Shown piece by piece: positions 8,838-17,047 of a stretch of DNA of 34,146 nt. The DNA is from Thermoanaerobacter sp. A7A (GTDB taxonomy: Bacteria; Bacillota; Thermoanaerobacteria; Thermoanaerobacterales; Thermoanaerobacteraceae). The translations under genes and the position numbers were made by a program. The DNA lies in assembly GCF_000445185.1 (NCBI RefSeq), contig NZ_AVAF01000061.1, positions 1 to 34,146 of the forward strand. Reading direction: 5' to 3'. How positions within the stretch are numbered: position 1 is the stretch's first letter; every line of letters starts with the position of its first letter. The notes beneath the pieces were generated by a model. It was given only the letters and a program-made list of their open reading frames with translations, ran no database searches and was not told where the DNA came from.

Positions 8838-8863
8838 CATACTATTTTTGAGGTGATAGTATG
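8838..8863 (+). promoter_or_regulatory. Translation-start hairpin with the ribosome binding site in its loop
   Basis: CATACTAT (8838-8845) and ATAGTATG (8856-8863) form an 8-bp perfect stem. The 10-base loop carries the GAGGTG ribosome binding site, and the lipoprotein ATG is the end of the right arm. The stem is AT-rich and weak at thermophilic growth temperature. Further copies of the same octamer or its complement lie nearby (about 8815-8823 and 8878-8885). Confidence 0.35.
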
Positions 8864-9676
8864 AGAAAATACTCTAAAATAGTATGTGCCATCTTTATTT
8901 TCTTACTTTTATTCAACTTATCAGGCTGTAAAAATAAACAACAAAATAAACCTCAAAAAAAGCCTCAAACAAGTCAAAAAACAGAAGTACCAAAAGAACT
9001 ATCTAAAATAGAAAAAAATATAGAAAAAATAATAAAAGAAGCACAGAAAATAAAGGAAAAACCACAAAGTGATCAGGAAAAACAAAGTGATAAAGAAAAA
9101 AAAGATAAAAAGGAAGAGGATAAAAAATCACCAAAGAAAACTCCTGAAGATAAATCTTGGGAAGAAATTAACAAAGCAATAAAAGATATTCATACAGATT
9201 GGAACTCATTAACTCCTTTAGTTACTAAAGAAGGAGCAAAATTAAATCTAATAAACAGTATGAGTGCCGCTATAAATGACCTTACTATTATGGCAAATAA
9301 AAAATCAAAAATTGATGTTTTAATATATGCAAATAATGTGTATAAATATATTCCTGATCTAGAAGACCTTTTTCAAACAGAGGCGCCTACTGACATAAAA
9401 AGATTAAAATTTTACGCTCAAGATATCGCTTTTAAAAGTGAAGTGCAAAAATGGGAAGAAATTTCAAAAGATTTGATAGATATAAATTCTGTGTGGCAAA
9501 CTTTAAAGCCAAAACTTCCTAAAGAAGCAAAAAATTCAGCTGACAAATTTGAGGCAGGAGTTACTGAGTTACAAAAAGCGATAAAATCTCAAAATAAAGT
9601 TTTAACTAAAATAAAGGCAGAAGTACTTCTACAAGATATAAAATCTCTTGAAAAAACTGCAAAGCCTAAAAAGTAA
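8861..9676 (+). CDS. Lysine-rich lipoprotein of unknown function
   Basis: A 271-residue predicted lipoprotein. The first 23 residues are a type II signal peptide with lipobox LSGC, so Cys23 would be lipidated and the protein held on the outer face of the membrane. Residues 24-100 are a low-complexity, very Lys/Gln/Glu/Pro-rich linker, probably unstructured or coiled. Residues 100-268 are helical and appear to hold two related segments that begin SWEEINKAIKDIHTDWNSL and KWEEISKDLIDINSVWQTL, so the domain may be an internal duplication. It lies 48 bases behind the ABC exporter and reads the same way, which suggests cotranscription. I do not recognise a family. Confidence 0.75.
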   Translation: MRKYSKIVCAIFIFLLLFNLSGCKNKQQNKPQKKPQTSQKTEVPKELSKIEKNIEKIIKEAQKIKEKPQSDQEKQSDKEKKDKKEEDKKSPKKTPEDKSWEEINKAIKDIHTDWNSLTPLVTKEGAKLNLINSMSAAINDLTIMANKKSKIDVLIYANNVYKYIPDLEDLFQTEAPTDIKRLKFYAQDIAFKSEVQKWEEISKDLIDINSVWQTLKPKLPKEAKNSADKFEAGVTELQKAIKSQNKVLTKIKAEVLLQDIKSLEKTAKPKK

Positions 9677-9701
9677 AAAATTACTTTTTAGGCTTTTTGT
9701 T
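9661..9701 (+). terminator. Terminator of the ABC exporter-lipoprotein operon
   Basis: A 16-bp perfect inverted repeat (9661-9676 with 9681-9696) with a 4-base loop is followed by TTTTTG-like sequence. The lipoprotein stop codon lies inside the left arm. Confidence 0.85.
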
Positions 9702-9721
9702 CATCTGTAATCCTTATTTTA

Positions 9722-9750
9722 TTGACTTCATATAATAATAATGATATATT
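9722..9750 (+). promoter_or_regulatory. Sigma-A promoter of the asd-dapA-dapB-dapH operon
   Basis: TTGACT (9722-9727) and TATATT (9745-9750) have the ideal 17-base spacing. The predicted start near 9757 gives a leader of about 70 bases with only a small CTGC/GCAG hairpin. I see no lysine riboswitch in it. Confidence 0.7.
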
Positions 9751-9827
9751 TTAAATTAAATAAACCTGCTTTAATGCAGTATAATTGAAATATTGTCATA
9801 ATTTTAGAACTTTAGAGGAGGATAATA

Positions 9828-10817
9828 ATGGGAGTTAATGTAGCAATTGTAGGAGCTACCGGAATGGTAGGTAGGACTTTTCTTAAAGTAATGGAAGATA
9901 GAAATTTCCCAGTTGACAAACTTTATTTATTTGCTTCGTCAAAATCTGCAGGTCAAAAAATCACATTTAGAGGTAATGAATACATTGTAGAAGAACTTAC
10001 TGAAGAAAGTTTTAAAAGAGACGTTCAAATCGCTCTTTTTTCTGCTGGTGCAACTATAAGCAAACAATTCGCTCCAATAGCTGCTTCTCATGGCGTAGTC
10101 GTAATTGACAATTCCAGCGCTTGGAGAATGGATGAAAATGTACCTTTGGTTGTCCCTGAAGTAAATCCTCAAGACATTTCATGGCACAAAGGAATAATAG
10201 CAAATCCCAATTGCTCTACCATTCAAATGGTAGTTCCTTTAAAGCCTCTTCACGACAAATATAAAATAAAAAGAATAGTGGTATCTACCTATCAAGCAGT
10301 GTCTGGAGCAGGTAAAAAAGGTGTAGATGACCTTGAAAGAAGTTTAAGAGGAGAACCATGCCAAGTATTCCCTCATCCTATTGCAAACAACTGTATTCCT
10401 CACATTGATTCTTTCGCACCAAACGGATACACAAAGGAAGAATTAAAGATGATAAACGAAACCAAGAAGATCATGGGAGATAGTTCAATAAAGGTATCTC
10501 CAACAACAGTAAGAGTCCCTGTTGCAAACTCTCACAGCGAATCTGTCAATGTAGAATTTGCAAGGCCTTATGAAATGGAAGAACTAATAGAAGTCTTAAA
10601 ACATGCCCCGGGAGTTGTTGTACAAGACGATCCTCAAAATAATATTTATCCTCTTGCAACTTATGCTACAGGAAAAGATGAAGTTTTTGTAGGTAGAATA
10701 AGAAGAGATGAGACAGTTTACAGCGGTCTTAACATGTGGATTGTAGCCGACAACATAAGAAAAGGAGCGGCAACAAATGCCGTTCAAATAGCAGAACTTT
10801 TAATTAAAAATATGTGA
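9828..10817 (+). CDS. asd: Aspartate-semialdehyde dehydrogenase
   Basis: A 329-residue enzyme reducing beta-aspartyl phosphate to aspartate semialdehyde with NADPH, the branch point to lysine, threonine and methionine. The Rossmann motif GATGMVG starts at residue 9. The catalytic cysteine is Cys129 in NPNCSTIQ, and [10 protein letters not shown] carries the catalytic-histidine region. The length is normal for the family. AGAGGAGG precedes the ATG. It is the first gene of a tight four-gene operon, 13 bases ahead of dapA. Confidence 0.96.
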   Translation: MGVNVAIVGATGMVGRTFLKVMEDRNFPVDKLYLFASSKSAGQKITFRGNEYIVEELTEESFKRDVQIALFSAGATISKQFAPIAASHGVVVIDNSSAWRMDENVPLVVPEVNPQDISWHKGIIANPNCSTIQMVVPLKPLHDKYKIKRIVVSTYQAVSGAGKKGVDDLERSLRGEPCQVFPHPIANNCIPHIDSFAPNGYTKEELKMINETKKIMGDSSIKVSPTTVRVPVANSHSESVNVEFARPYEMEELIEVLKHAPGVVVQDDPQNNIYPLATYATGKDEVFVGRIRRDETVYSGLNMWIVADNIRKGAATNAVQIAELLIKNM

Positions 10818-10830
10818 AAGGAGAATAATT

Positions 10831-11724
10831 ATGCCTGTTTTTAAAGGGTCAGGTGTCGCTATTGTTACTCCATTTAACGAAGAGGGCGTAAATTTTGAAA
10901 AACTTGGCGAGCTTATTGAATGGCATATCAAAGAAGGAACTGATGCTATCATCATATGTGGTACCACTGGTGAAGCCTCTACAATGACACAAGAAGAGCA
11001 ACAAGCGGCAATTAAATTTACAGTCGAAAAAGTGGCTGGAAGAATACCAGTAATTGCAGGAACCGGTTCTAACAACACAGCCCATGCTGTTGAAATGAGT
11101 GAATATGCTCAATCTGCAGGTGCTGATGCTCTTTTAGTTATAACACCCTATTACAACAAAACAACACAAAAGGGATTAGTGGCTCATTTTACTGAAATAG
11201 CAAGACACGTAGACATACCTATTATTATTTATAATGTCCCCAGCAGGACATCTCTCAATATGTTGCCAGAAACTTATCTCGAATTGAGCAAACACGTAGA
11301 TAATGTAGTAGGTGTAAAAGAAGCCAGTGGTGACATCGTACAGGTAGCCGAAATTGCCCGCATCATGGGTAAATCCTTTGAAATATACTCAGGAAATGAC
11401 GACCAAGTAATACCAATAATGTCTTTAGGTGGCCTTGGGGTAATATCCGTCACGGCAAATATAATCCCGGCAAAAATACATGAAATGACAACCGCTTATT
11501 TAAATGGAGATATTGAAAAGGCAAGAGACATGCAGTTAGAACTTAATCCTCTAAATAAAGCCCTCTTTATAGAAACAAACCCTATTCCTGTAAAAACTGC
11601 TATGAACTTAATGGGATTCAACGTAGGACCCCTACGCCTCCCACTTGTTGAAATGAGCGATAAAAACTTAGAATATCTGAAATCTGTTCTTTCAAAATAC
11701 GGTTTATTGAAGGAGGCAAATTAA
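10831..11724 (+). CDS. dapA: 4-hydroxy-tetrahydrodipicolinate synthase
   Basis: A 297-residue (beta/alpha)8 aldolase-class enzyme that condenses pyruvate with aspartate semialdehyde. The Schiff-base lysine is Lys163 in GVKEASGD, the catalytic tyrosine is Tyr134 in IIYNVPSRT, and Thr45-Thr46 lie in GTTGEASTM. Family length is standard. Its TAA stop overlaps the dapB ATG by one base, so the two are translationally coupled. Confidence 0.97.
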   Translation: MPVFKGSGVAIVTPFNEEGVNFEKLGELIEWHIKEGTDAIIICGTTGEASTMTQEEQQAAIKFTVEKVAGRIPVIAGTGSNNTAHAVEMSEYAQSAGADALLVITPYYNKTTQKGLVAHFTEIARHVDIPIIIYNVPSRTSLNMLPETYLELSKHVDNVVGVKEASGDIVQVAEIARIMGKSFEIYSGNDDQVIPIMSLGGLGVISVTANIIPAKIHEMTTAYLNGDIEKARDMQLELNPLNKALFIETNPIPVKTAMNLMGFNVGPLRLPLVEMSDKNLEYLKSVLSKYGLLKEAN

Positions 11725-12479
11725 TGATTAGAATAATAATTCACGGCTGTAACGGAAAAATGGGAAAAGTCGTAGCAAAGTTAGCAGCAGAAAGTCCCGA
11801 TTTTAAAATAGTGGCAGGAGTAGATAAAAACATCTCTCCTCTTGACTTTCCTGTTTACAGCGATTTAAAAGATGTAAAAGAAGAAGCGGATGTAGTAATT
11901 GACTTTTCATACCATGAAGCTGTACCTAATTTAGTAAAAGCCGCTCTACAAAAGAAACTTCCTGTAGTCATTGCCACAACAGGACTCAGTGAAGAAGAAT
12001 TAAATGTCATAAAAGATGCATCAAAAGAAATACCAATTTTCAAATCTGCAAATATGTCCCTTGGAGTAAATATACTTATAAACCTTGTAAAAGAAGCTGC
12101 AAAAATATTGCAACAAGATTTTGATATTGAAATAATAGAAAAACATCATAACATGAAAAAAGACGCTCCAAGTGGTACTGCGTTAATGATTGCAGATAGC
12201 ATAAACCAAGTACTAAATGACAAAAAGGAATACGTGTATGGACGCCATACTAAAACTGAACAGAGAAAACCGAATGAATTAGGGATACATGCAGTAAGGG
12301 GCGGCACAATTGTGGGTGAACACCAAGTAATTTTTGCTGGTCACGATGAAGTAATCACCATAAGTCACTCTGCCCAATCCCGTGAAATTTTTGGCTATGG
12401 CGCCCTACAAGCTGCAAAATTCATAATAAATCAAAAACCTGGCTTATATACAATGGAAGACCTTGTGAAGAAAGGATGA
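11724..12479 (+). CDS. dapB: 4-hydroxy-tetrahydrodipicolinate reductase
   Basis: A 251-residue NAD(P)H-dependent enzyme, third in the lysine/DAP operon. The N-terminal nucleotide-binding motif is HGCNGKMGK, and the family signature [18 protein letters not shown] carries the catalytic His pair and lysine. GGAGG is embedded in the end of dapA. Its end overlaps the first possible start of dapH by 4 bases. Confidence 0.97.
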   Translation: MIRIIIHGCNGKMGKVVAKLAAESPDFKIVAGVDKNISPLDFPVYSDLKDVKEEADVVIDFSYHEAVPNLVKAALQKKLPVVIATTGLSEEELNVIKDASKEIPIFKSANMSLGVNILINLVKEAAKILQQDFDIEIIEKHHNMKKDAPSGTALMIADSINQVLNDKKEYVYGRHTKTEQRKPNELGIHAVRGGTIVGEHQVIFAGHDEVITISHSAQSREIFGYGALQAAKFIINQKPGLYTMEDLVKKG

Positions 12480-13201
12480 TAATTTTGAGCACAAATGATA
12501 ACTTGACAAACCCTTATGAAATTGCAAGATACATTAAAGAGGCAAAAAAGTCAACGCCCGTTAGAGCTTACATACAAGGGAATATAGAGATTGAAGAAAC
12601 CGAAGAATTAGAAGTATATGGCTGTGATAACTTTAAAATCGTCTTTGGAGAACTAGATGTCGTTGAAAAATTGATTGAAGCAAACGAAGATAAAATAAAA
12701 CATTATCGCTTAGAGTATGATCGCAGAAACTCTGCAATTCCTTTACTGGATATTAAGCATCTTGACGCGAGAATAGAACCCGGTGCAATAATTAGAGATA
12801 AAGTCAAAATAGGCAAAAACGCTGTGATAATGATGGGGGCAGTGATAAATATAGGTGCAGAAATTGGTGAAAATTCTATGATAGACATGAACGCAGTAAT
12901 AGGCGCCAGAGGAATTATAGGCAAAAACGTCCATGTAGGAGCTGGAGCTGTTATAGCCGGGGTATTAGAACCCCCCAGCAGTGTACCAGTTGTGCTTGAA
13001 GATAACGTACTTGTCGGGGCAAACGCAGTTATATTAGAAGGAGTAAGAGTAGGTCATGGAGCTGTTGTAGCAGCAGGATCAGTTGTGACAGAAGATGTAC
13101 CACCTAACACAGTAGTTGCAGGAGTTCCAGCAAAGATTGTAAAAATAGTAGATGACAAAACCCGTGAAAAAACAAAACTCATGGAAGACTTAAGAGGTTA
13201 A
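12476..13201 (+). CDS. dapH: Tetrahydrodipicolinate N-acetyltransferase
   Basis: A 241-residue hexapeptide-repeat acetyltransferase. An alpha/beta N-terminal domain (about 1-85) is followed by a left-handed beta-helix (about 90-215) made of repeats such as [16 protein letters not shown] and [16 protein letters not shown]. It acetylates tetrahydrodipicolinate, so this organism makes meso-DAP by the acetylase branch. Two starts are possible: an ATG at 12476 that overlaps dapB, and a TTG at 12485 that is better spaced (8 bases) from AAAGG. The difference is three residues. It is the last gene of the operon. Confidence 0.94.
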   Translation: MIILSTNDNLTNPYEIARYIKEAKKSTPVRAYIQGNIEIEETEELEVYGCDNFKIVFGELDVVEKLIEANEDKIKHYRLEYDRRNSAIPLLDIKHLDARIEPGAIIRDKVKIGKNAVIMMGAVINIGAEIGENSMIDMNAVIGARGIIGKNVHVGAGAVIAGVLEPPSSVPVVLEDNVLVGANAVILEGVRVGHGAVVAAGSVVTEDVPPNTVVAGVPAKIVKIVDDKTREKTKLMEDLRG

Positions 13202-13203
13202 AT

Positions 13204-13229
13204 AAAACACCCGATTTTTCGGGTGTTTT
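13204..13229. terminator. Bidirectional terminator between dapH and the corrinoid adenosyltransferase gene
   Basis: An 11-bp perfect stem (AAAACACCCGA / TCGGGTGTTTT) with a TTTT loop. Both outer arms supply U-tracts, so it ends both convergent genes. It overlaps the adenosyltransferase stop codon. Confidence 0.9.
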
Positions 13230-13755
13230 AGTATTCTATTCCGTATCTCGCTGGTATTCCTTTTTCAAAAGGATGCTTAATTGCTTTCATCTCTGTAACC
13301 AAATCTGCTCTTTCAATTATCTCCTGAGGAGCGCTCCTTCCTGTCAAAACCAATTCCATCTCCGGCGGTTTCATATCTATTAACTTTAACACATCTTCCA
13401 CTGTGTACATTTTACTATGTATTGCCGCCATTATCTCATCTAAAATTAAAATATCGCACTTTTTGTTTTGAAGGACATCTACAACAAATTCATAGGCTTT
13501 TTTCATATCCTCAGCAAGAATCTTCTTTTCCTCTTCATTTAAACTCCAAAAAAACTTTTCTGTTGATTGAAATCTAAAAACCTTGAAATTTTCAATATTC
13601 TTAAGTGTATGCAACTCCCCTGTATCCGTGCCTTTCAGAAATTGTACCATATAAACTTTAAAGCCTCTTCCCACCGCTCTTATGCCAAGTCCAATAGAAG
13701 CCGTCGTCTTTCCTTTGCCATCTCCAGTATAAACTTGTATAAGTCCTCTCTCCAA
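13228..13755 (-). CDS. cobO: Corrinoid (cob(I)alamin) adenosyltransferase, CobO/BtuR type
   Basis: A 175-residue P-loop enzyme of the CobO/CobP/BtuR family, adding the 5-prime-deoxyadenosyl group of ATP to cob(I)alamin. The N-terminal Walker-like motif is GDGKGKTTAS (about 11-20), followed by VYMVQFLKG and the ILDEIMAA motif. The length is close to the family norm. The start is TTG at 13755, with GGGGGAAT about 6 bases upstream; no in-frame ATG fits. It lies 36 bases after the SSB-like gene, in the same direction. No cobalamin riboswitch is visible. Confidence 0.92.
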   Translation of the reverse strand: MERGLIQVYTGDGKGKTTASIGLGIRAVGRGFKVYMVQFLKGTDTGELHTLKNIENFKVFRFQSTEKFFWSLNEEEKKILAEDMKKAYEFVVDVLQNKKCDILILDEIMAAIHSKMYTVEDVLKLIDMKPPEMELVLTGRSAPQEIIERADLVTEMKAIKHPFEKGIPARYGIEY

Positions 13756-13791
13756 AACTCATTCCCCCTTGTGTCCTCTGTTATTTCCATT

Positions 13792-14439
13792 CTAACTCTT
13801 TTGTAATTCTTTTTCAACCACTTCCATCCTCGTAATAGAAACCTCATAAGCGACCTTTGTAACCACTTCATCGCCCAGTTTTTTTTGGTATTCCCTACTC
13901 TGCACTCTTCCCCATAAACGTATACGATCTCCTATTTCTAACTTTTCAGAAAACCTTGCATTTCTTCCCCACGCTATGACAGGTATGTAATCAGATTTGT
14001 TATAAGGCCTATTTACCGCAATTAATAAATCAGTTATCTCTCTCCCAAAGGGAGTAGTTCTATAAACTGGTTTTTTACAAATAAAGCCATCCAAAAAAAT
14101 TTCATTCGGATTTTTTACTACTTCATCTTCCGACAATACCCTTATGTCTCGAGCAAATATGGTCAAAATCAACTTATTTTTCCCTTCTTCTGGAGATTTT
14201 CTATTGTATGACCTCAATTGCCCTTCAATCTTTACCCTGGTACCTACCTGTAAATTCATACCTTCAAATAAACGGTTAGAAATAGTAACAGGAAGATAAT
14301 CTTTCGTTTCACTCAATCTTGGAACTTCCAAAATAAAATTAAAAAATTCTTCTCCATATAGTTCATGACTGTACTCTAAATCAGTAAAAATTTTCCCTAC
14401 CACTACAACTACATTGTTCTCCAAAAAGTTGCCTGCCAT
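13792..14439 (-). CDS. Tandem OB-fold, SSB-like protein
   Basis: A 215-residue protein that appears to consist of two OB folds of the single-stranded-DNA-binding type. Repeat one (about 7-105) has NVVVVVGKI, FNFILEVPR, YLPVTISN and GTRVKIEGQLRSY. Repeat two (about 112-210) has EIFLDGFICKK, TDLLIAVNRPY, YIPVIAWGRNARF and GDRIRLWGRVQSR. A standard SSB has one fold plus an acidic tail; here there are two folds and no acidic DDDIPF-type tail. It is unlikely to be the main replication SSB. Clostridia have such paralogs of unknown role. An AAGGGGAG site precedes the ATG. Confidence 0.75.
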   Translation of the reverse strand: MAGNFLENNVVVVVGKIFTDLEYSHELYGEEFFNFILEVPRLSETKDYLPVTISNRLFEGMNLQVGTRVKIEGQLRSYNRKSPEEGKNKLILTIFARDIRVLSEDEVVKNPNEIFLDGFICKKPVYRTTPFGREITDLLIAVNRPYNKSDYIPVIAWGRNARFSEKLEIGDRIRLWGRVQSREYQKKLGDEVVTKVAYEVSITRMEVVEKELQKS

Positions 14440-14551
14440 GTGTTCACTCTCCCCTTCCCCTTATGTGTCCTTCTAAAAATATATATTAAAATTAGAAAGC
14501 ATTTATGACAGGTGGCAAAAGTAATCGTTAAAATTATCTTTAAAAAATTTA

Positions 14552-15094
14552 TCACCGCCCACTATTCTCAAAGGTTTTAACCACATTTTGTATATCTTTA
14601 ATTTCATACCCTAAAATTAATAATACAGTTATTACAAATAATGAGTTATATATATTATACTGTCCAGGAACTTTTATTTCAACAGGTATTTCCAATGGCT
14701 CTATCAATCTGCCTTTTAAATTAAAAAAAGACCTTTGTACGCAATAATTAAATTCATAACCTTCATCTTCATAAGATATTGAAGAAGCAGTAATGGAAGA
14801 TTTTGGATTTAAACCGCATGTTATAAGGGTAGAATTTATTCCCTGTGCAAAGAGTTTATTTGATAGCTCATCATCTGCATTTGTTATCATAATACTACTT
14901 GGAAAACTATGAATATAATTTTTTAACTTGTGAAAATCCTCCTCTCGCAGAATATCAGAGATAATTAAAATATCTGCTTTCTCTTTATAATTCTTTAACT
15001 CTTCTACCACTGTTTCTTTAGAATGTACACAGTAGGATAAAAATTTTATAATTGAACTTTTTTCTGAACTTCCTCCTACAAATATATATACCAT
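14552..15094 (-). CDS. Small degenerate Mur-ligase-like protein
   Basis: A 180-residue protein resembling the central domain of Mur ligases (MurE/FolC family). Features suggesting this are the N-terminal strand-loop IFVGGSSEKSS, where a Mur P-loop GTNGKT would sit but the key glycine is Glu; a segment with a STLITCGLN-like core; and the C-terminal YNIYNSLFVITVLLILGYEIKDI then FENSGR, which matches the helix before the GR hinge of true Mur ligases. It stops exactly there, so the third (amino-acid-binding) domain is missing. AGGAG lies 8 bases before the chosen ATG. It may be a remnant or a small specialised protein. Confidence 0.5.
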   Translation of the reverse strand: MVYIFVGGSSEKSSIIKFLSYCVHSKETVVEELKNYKEKADILIISDILREEDFHKLKNYIHSFPSSIMITNADDELSNKLFAQGINSTLITCGLNPKSSITASSISYEDEGYEFNYCVQRSFFNLKGRLIEPLEIPVEIKVPGQYNIYNSLFVITVLLILGYEIKDIQNVVKTFENSGR

Positions 15095-15165
15095 ATAATC
15101 AGCTCCTATTTTTAATGCTATTCTTATTCTTTTACAAAAGTAAAATTTTATAATGTAAAATATAT

Positions 15166-15199
15166 GCAATATAGGAAGGCTTCTGCCTTCCTATATTGC
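15166..15199. terminator. Perfect 15-bp hairpin after the sigma-54 activator gene
   Basis: GCAATATAGGAAGGC and its exact complement flank a TTCT loop. It lies between the sigma-54 activator gene and the Mur-like gene, both on the minus strand. No clear U-run follows on either strand, so it may be a transcript-end or processing structure rather than a classical terminator. The rest of the gap (15200-15357) is AT-rich with no gene I can support. Confidence 0.5.
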
Positions 15200-15357
15200 A
15201 AACCAGTGATTGTTGCGCAATAGCAGGAGTTAATTCGATTACAATTATAAACTCTTCTATTAATATTGTCATCCTTCGTATTTCCCGATAATCCACCATT
15301 AATTAAAAATATCTCCGTGATGATATATTATAGTGATATATTCTTAGATATACTAAT

Positions 15358-16698
15358 CTATGGAAAATTCCCATTTTTTCTAAAATTATCCTCCAAAATG
15401 CTTTCTAAAAAGTTATTAATACAATCGATTATTCCCTTTTCAAGTAACATCCCCTTAATTCCCCTTTCTTTTAATTCATGATATTTCATAGCGATAAATT
15501 CATAAAAATCATATCTATCTATTTTCTTTTCTTTTTCAGGAGAAATGATTAAAAATTTATCAAAAACTACTCTATCATTTAGCCCTAGTTTTAAATAATT
15601 CTGAGGTAACAAAGTAAGATCAATTTTTAAAAAATTCCTCTTTGTTCCGTAATTAATTAAAAAAGCTTTAGAGCAAATTAATTGAAGGAGGGATTTCAAT
15701 TCCCCAATATTTCCTTCATATTGCAAAGACAAAAGCAAAGAAATTACTTCTGGATGTACAACAATATTTAAGTTGAGCCGTTTGGCTTCTTCTCTAAAAA
15801 GGTAAACAATTATCTCAATTTTCTCGTTTAGAGGCCTTTCCTCAAAAGATGGCAATTGAATGATAACTGGTATTCGTCTCATAAAAGTCTTTAAAAGAAA
15901 TGAATCAGGTCTCTCTGTAGTAGCTGCTACAATCATTAAGTTAGCATTTCTTTCCACAGTATCCCCCAATTTTCGATATACTCCCTTGTCCATAAGGTAA
16001 AATAACATCTCTTGACCTTCAGGAGGTAATCTGTGAACCTCGTCAAGGAATAATATCCCTTTATCAGCTTTCTCTACTAAACCTATCTTATCTACATCAG
16101 CTCCAGTATAGGCTCCTTTAACATGTCCAAACAAATAAGACATAAGAAGTTGAGGATTGTTATAGTAATCCGCACAGTTTAACACTTCAAGAGGTCCTAC
16201 CCTACCATTTTGAAGACTAAATTTGTGCATCATCTCTGCGAAAAAAGATTTACCAGAACCCGGCGGTCCTATGATAAGAGTATGAAGTCCATAAGGAGGA
16301 TACAATACAGCCGCTTTGGCCTGTTCTATTTGCCCTTTGAGGCTGCCATCATGTCCTATTATATTTTCAAAAGCACATTCTTTTTCTTTTCCCAAATCTA
16401 AAAAATCAATTAAATCTTTTAGAAGTATCTCTTCCTTAACCTTATTCCCTAAAAAATGAGCTAATCTATTTTTTTCAATATAATACACAGGTTTTGAAAT
16501 AATTTTAACTATTTTCCCTTCTCTTACAAGATGATTTAAAATAAAAGACACATTGGGTCGAGCTATTTTTAGCAATTGCGCTATTTCTTCTGTAGTGACC
16601 CCACCTTTTCTATTTATCAAAAAATCCTGAAGATTAAATTCCTTACTCTTTTCTATAATGAAATTGTAAATTTTTTCTTTATTAGTCATATAAAACAT
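15358..16698 (-). CDS. LevR-type sigma-54-dependent activator, C-terminally short
   Basis: A 446-residue enhancer-binding protein of the LevR/ManR class. It has an N-terminal winged helix (about 15-75), then a sigma-54 AAA+ domain (about 110-350) with Walker A GPPGSGKS (144-151), the sigma-54-contacting loop GAYTGA (195-200; consensus GAFTGA) and Walker B GILFLDE (214-220). The tail begins the linker that normally leads to the PTS-regulation and EIIA/EIIB-like domains (FYEFIAMKYHELKERGI), but it ends in TAG about 50 residues later; full LevR proteins have over 900 residues. GAGGGAG precedes the ATG at 16698; an ATG three codons later is possible. Its mRNA leader is a c-di-GMP riboswitch, and a sigma-54 promoter stands divergently upstream. 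Confidence 0.85.
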   Translation of the reverse strand: MFYMTNKEKIYNFIIEKSKEFNLQDFLINRKGGVTTEEIAQLLKIARPNVSFILNHLVREGKIVKIISKPVYYIEKNRLAHFLGNKVKEEILLKDLIDFLDLGKEKECAFENIIGHDGSLKGQIEQAKAAVLYPPYGLHTLIIGPPGSGKSFFAEMMHKFSLQNGRVGPLEVLNCADYYNNPQLLMSYLFGHVKGAYTGADVDKIGLVEKADKGILFLDEVHRLPPEGQEMLFYLMDKGVYRKLGDTVERNANLMIVAATTERPDSFLLKTFMRRIPVIIQLPSFEERPLNEKIEIIVYLFREEAKRLNLNIVVHPEVISLLLSLQYEGNIGELKSLLQLICSKAFLINYGTKRNFLKIDLTLLPQNYLKLGLNDRVVFDKFLIISPEKEKKIDRYDFYEFIAMKYHELKERGIKGMLLEKGIIDCINNFLESILEDNFRKNGNFP

Positions 16699-16705
16699 CA
16701 CTCCC

Positions 16706-16741
16706 TCAATTAATAAACCTCCTGTCAAAAGGCAGGAGGTT
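16706..16741 (-). terminator. Putative riboswitch expression platform (intrinsic terminator-like hairpin)
   Basis: Downstream of the aptamer on the minus strand, AACCTCCTG (16741-16733) and CAGGAGGTT (16724-16716) form a 9-bp stem with an 8-base loop, followed by the U-rich UUUAUUAAUU. It ends 17 bases before the activator start codon. The U-tract is imperfect and I see no obvious antiterminator sharing bases with the aptamer P1, so whether ligand turns the gene on or off cannot be read from the sequence. Confidence 0.6.
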
Positions 16742-16750
16742 ATATATAAA

Positions 16751-16839
16751 TGTTGGCAGCCCGGCTATCATAGCAAAACTATCGCTTTAGACCCGTGGCT
16801 TTGCGTCCCCGCCTTTCGACGAGTTTGCCTTTTTCAACA
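16751..16839 (-). ncRNA. Cyclic di-GMP-I (GEMM-I) riboswitch aptamer
   Basis: Read on the minus strand, this segment has the GEMM-I core in order: GGCAAAC, a stem capped by a GAAA tetraloop, GGGACGCAAAGCC (plus-strand 16798-16810), GGGUCUAA, a second hairpin, and GCCGGGCUGCC. P1 closes with UGUUG/CAACA. It aligns along its length with the Vibrio cholerae Vc2 aptamer as I remember it. The ligand-contacting G20 appears kept (complement of 16829), which favours c-di-GMP over cGAMP-type variants. It sits in the leader of the sigma-54 activator gene, about 50 bases before its start codon. Confidence 0.95.
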
Positions 16840-16986
16840 AAAATTTATTTAATTTTCCTATATTACTATTTCGACATAAATATGAATTTTCCTTCTATTT
16901 TTAAAAAAGATTTTTTCTACATAATTCGTTAAATTTATACTAATTTCTAAATGTATGTGTTTTATGCATTATTTTGTGTATCAAAA

Positions 16987-17010
16987 ATGTGTATAAAAAA
17001 TTATACACAT
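16987..17010. promoter_or_regulatory. Palindromic upstream activator site candidate
   Basis: Perfect inverted repeat ATGTGTATAA-AAAA-TTATACACAT. It is centred about 50 bases upstream of the -24 element of the sigma-54 promoter, roughly -75 from the start. A related half site TTTTGTGTATC lies just upstream, near 16972-16982. Sigma-54 activators bind such palindromes upstream of their promoters, and the divergent activator gene is next door. The link to that protein is inference. Confidence 0.55.
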
Positions 17011-17047
17011 TAAAAACTTTTATTAATTTTGTCTATATACAGTAAAT

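Noticed and set aside
9757..9827. Lysine riboswitch before asd
   Set aside because: The leader is only about 70 bases and shows none of the L-box core; only a small 4-bp hairpin is present.
13756..13791. Cobalamin riboswitch before the corrinoid adenosyltransferase gene
   Set aside because: The gap is 36 bases and holds no B12-box; far too short for the aptamer.
15200..15357. Remnant of the missing LevR C-terminal domains or of an insertion sequence
   Set aside because: I found no continuation of the protein in any frame, and no transposase fragment, terminal repeats or target duplication.
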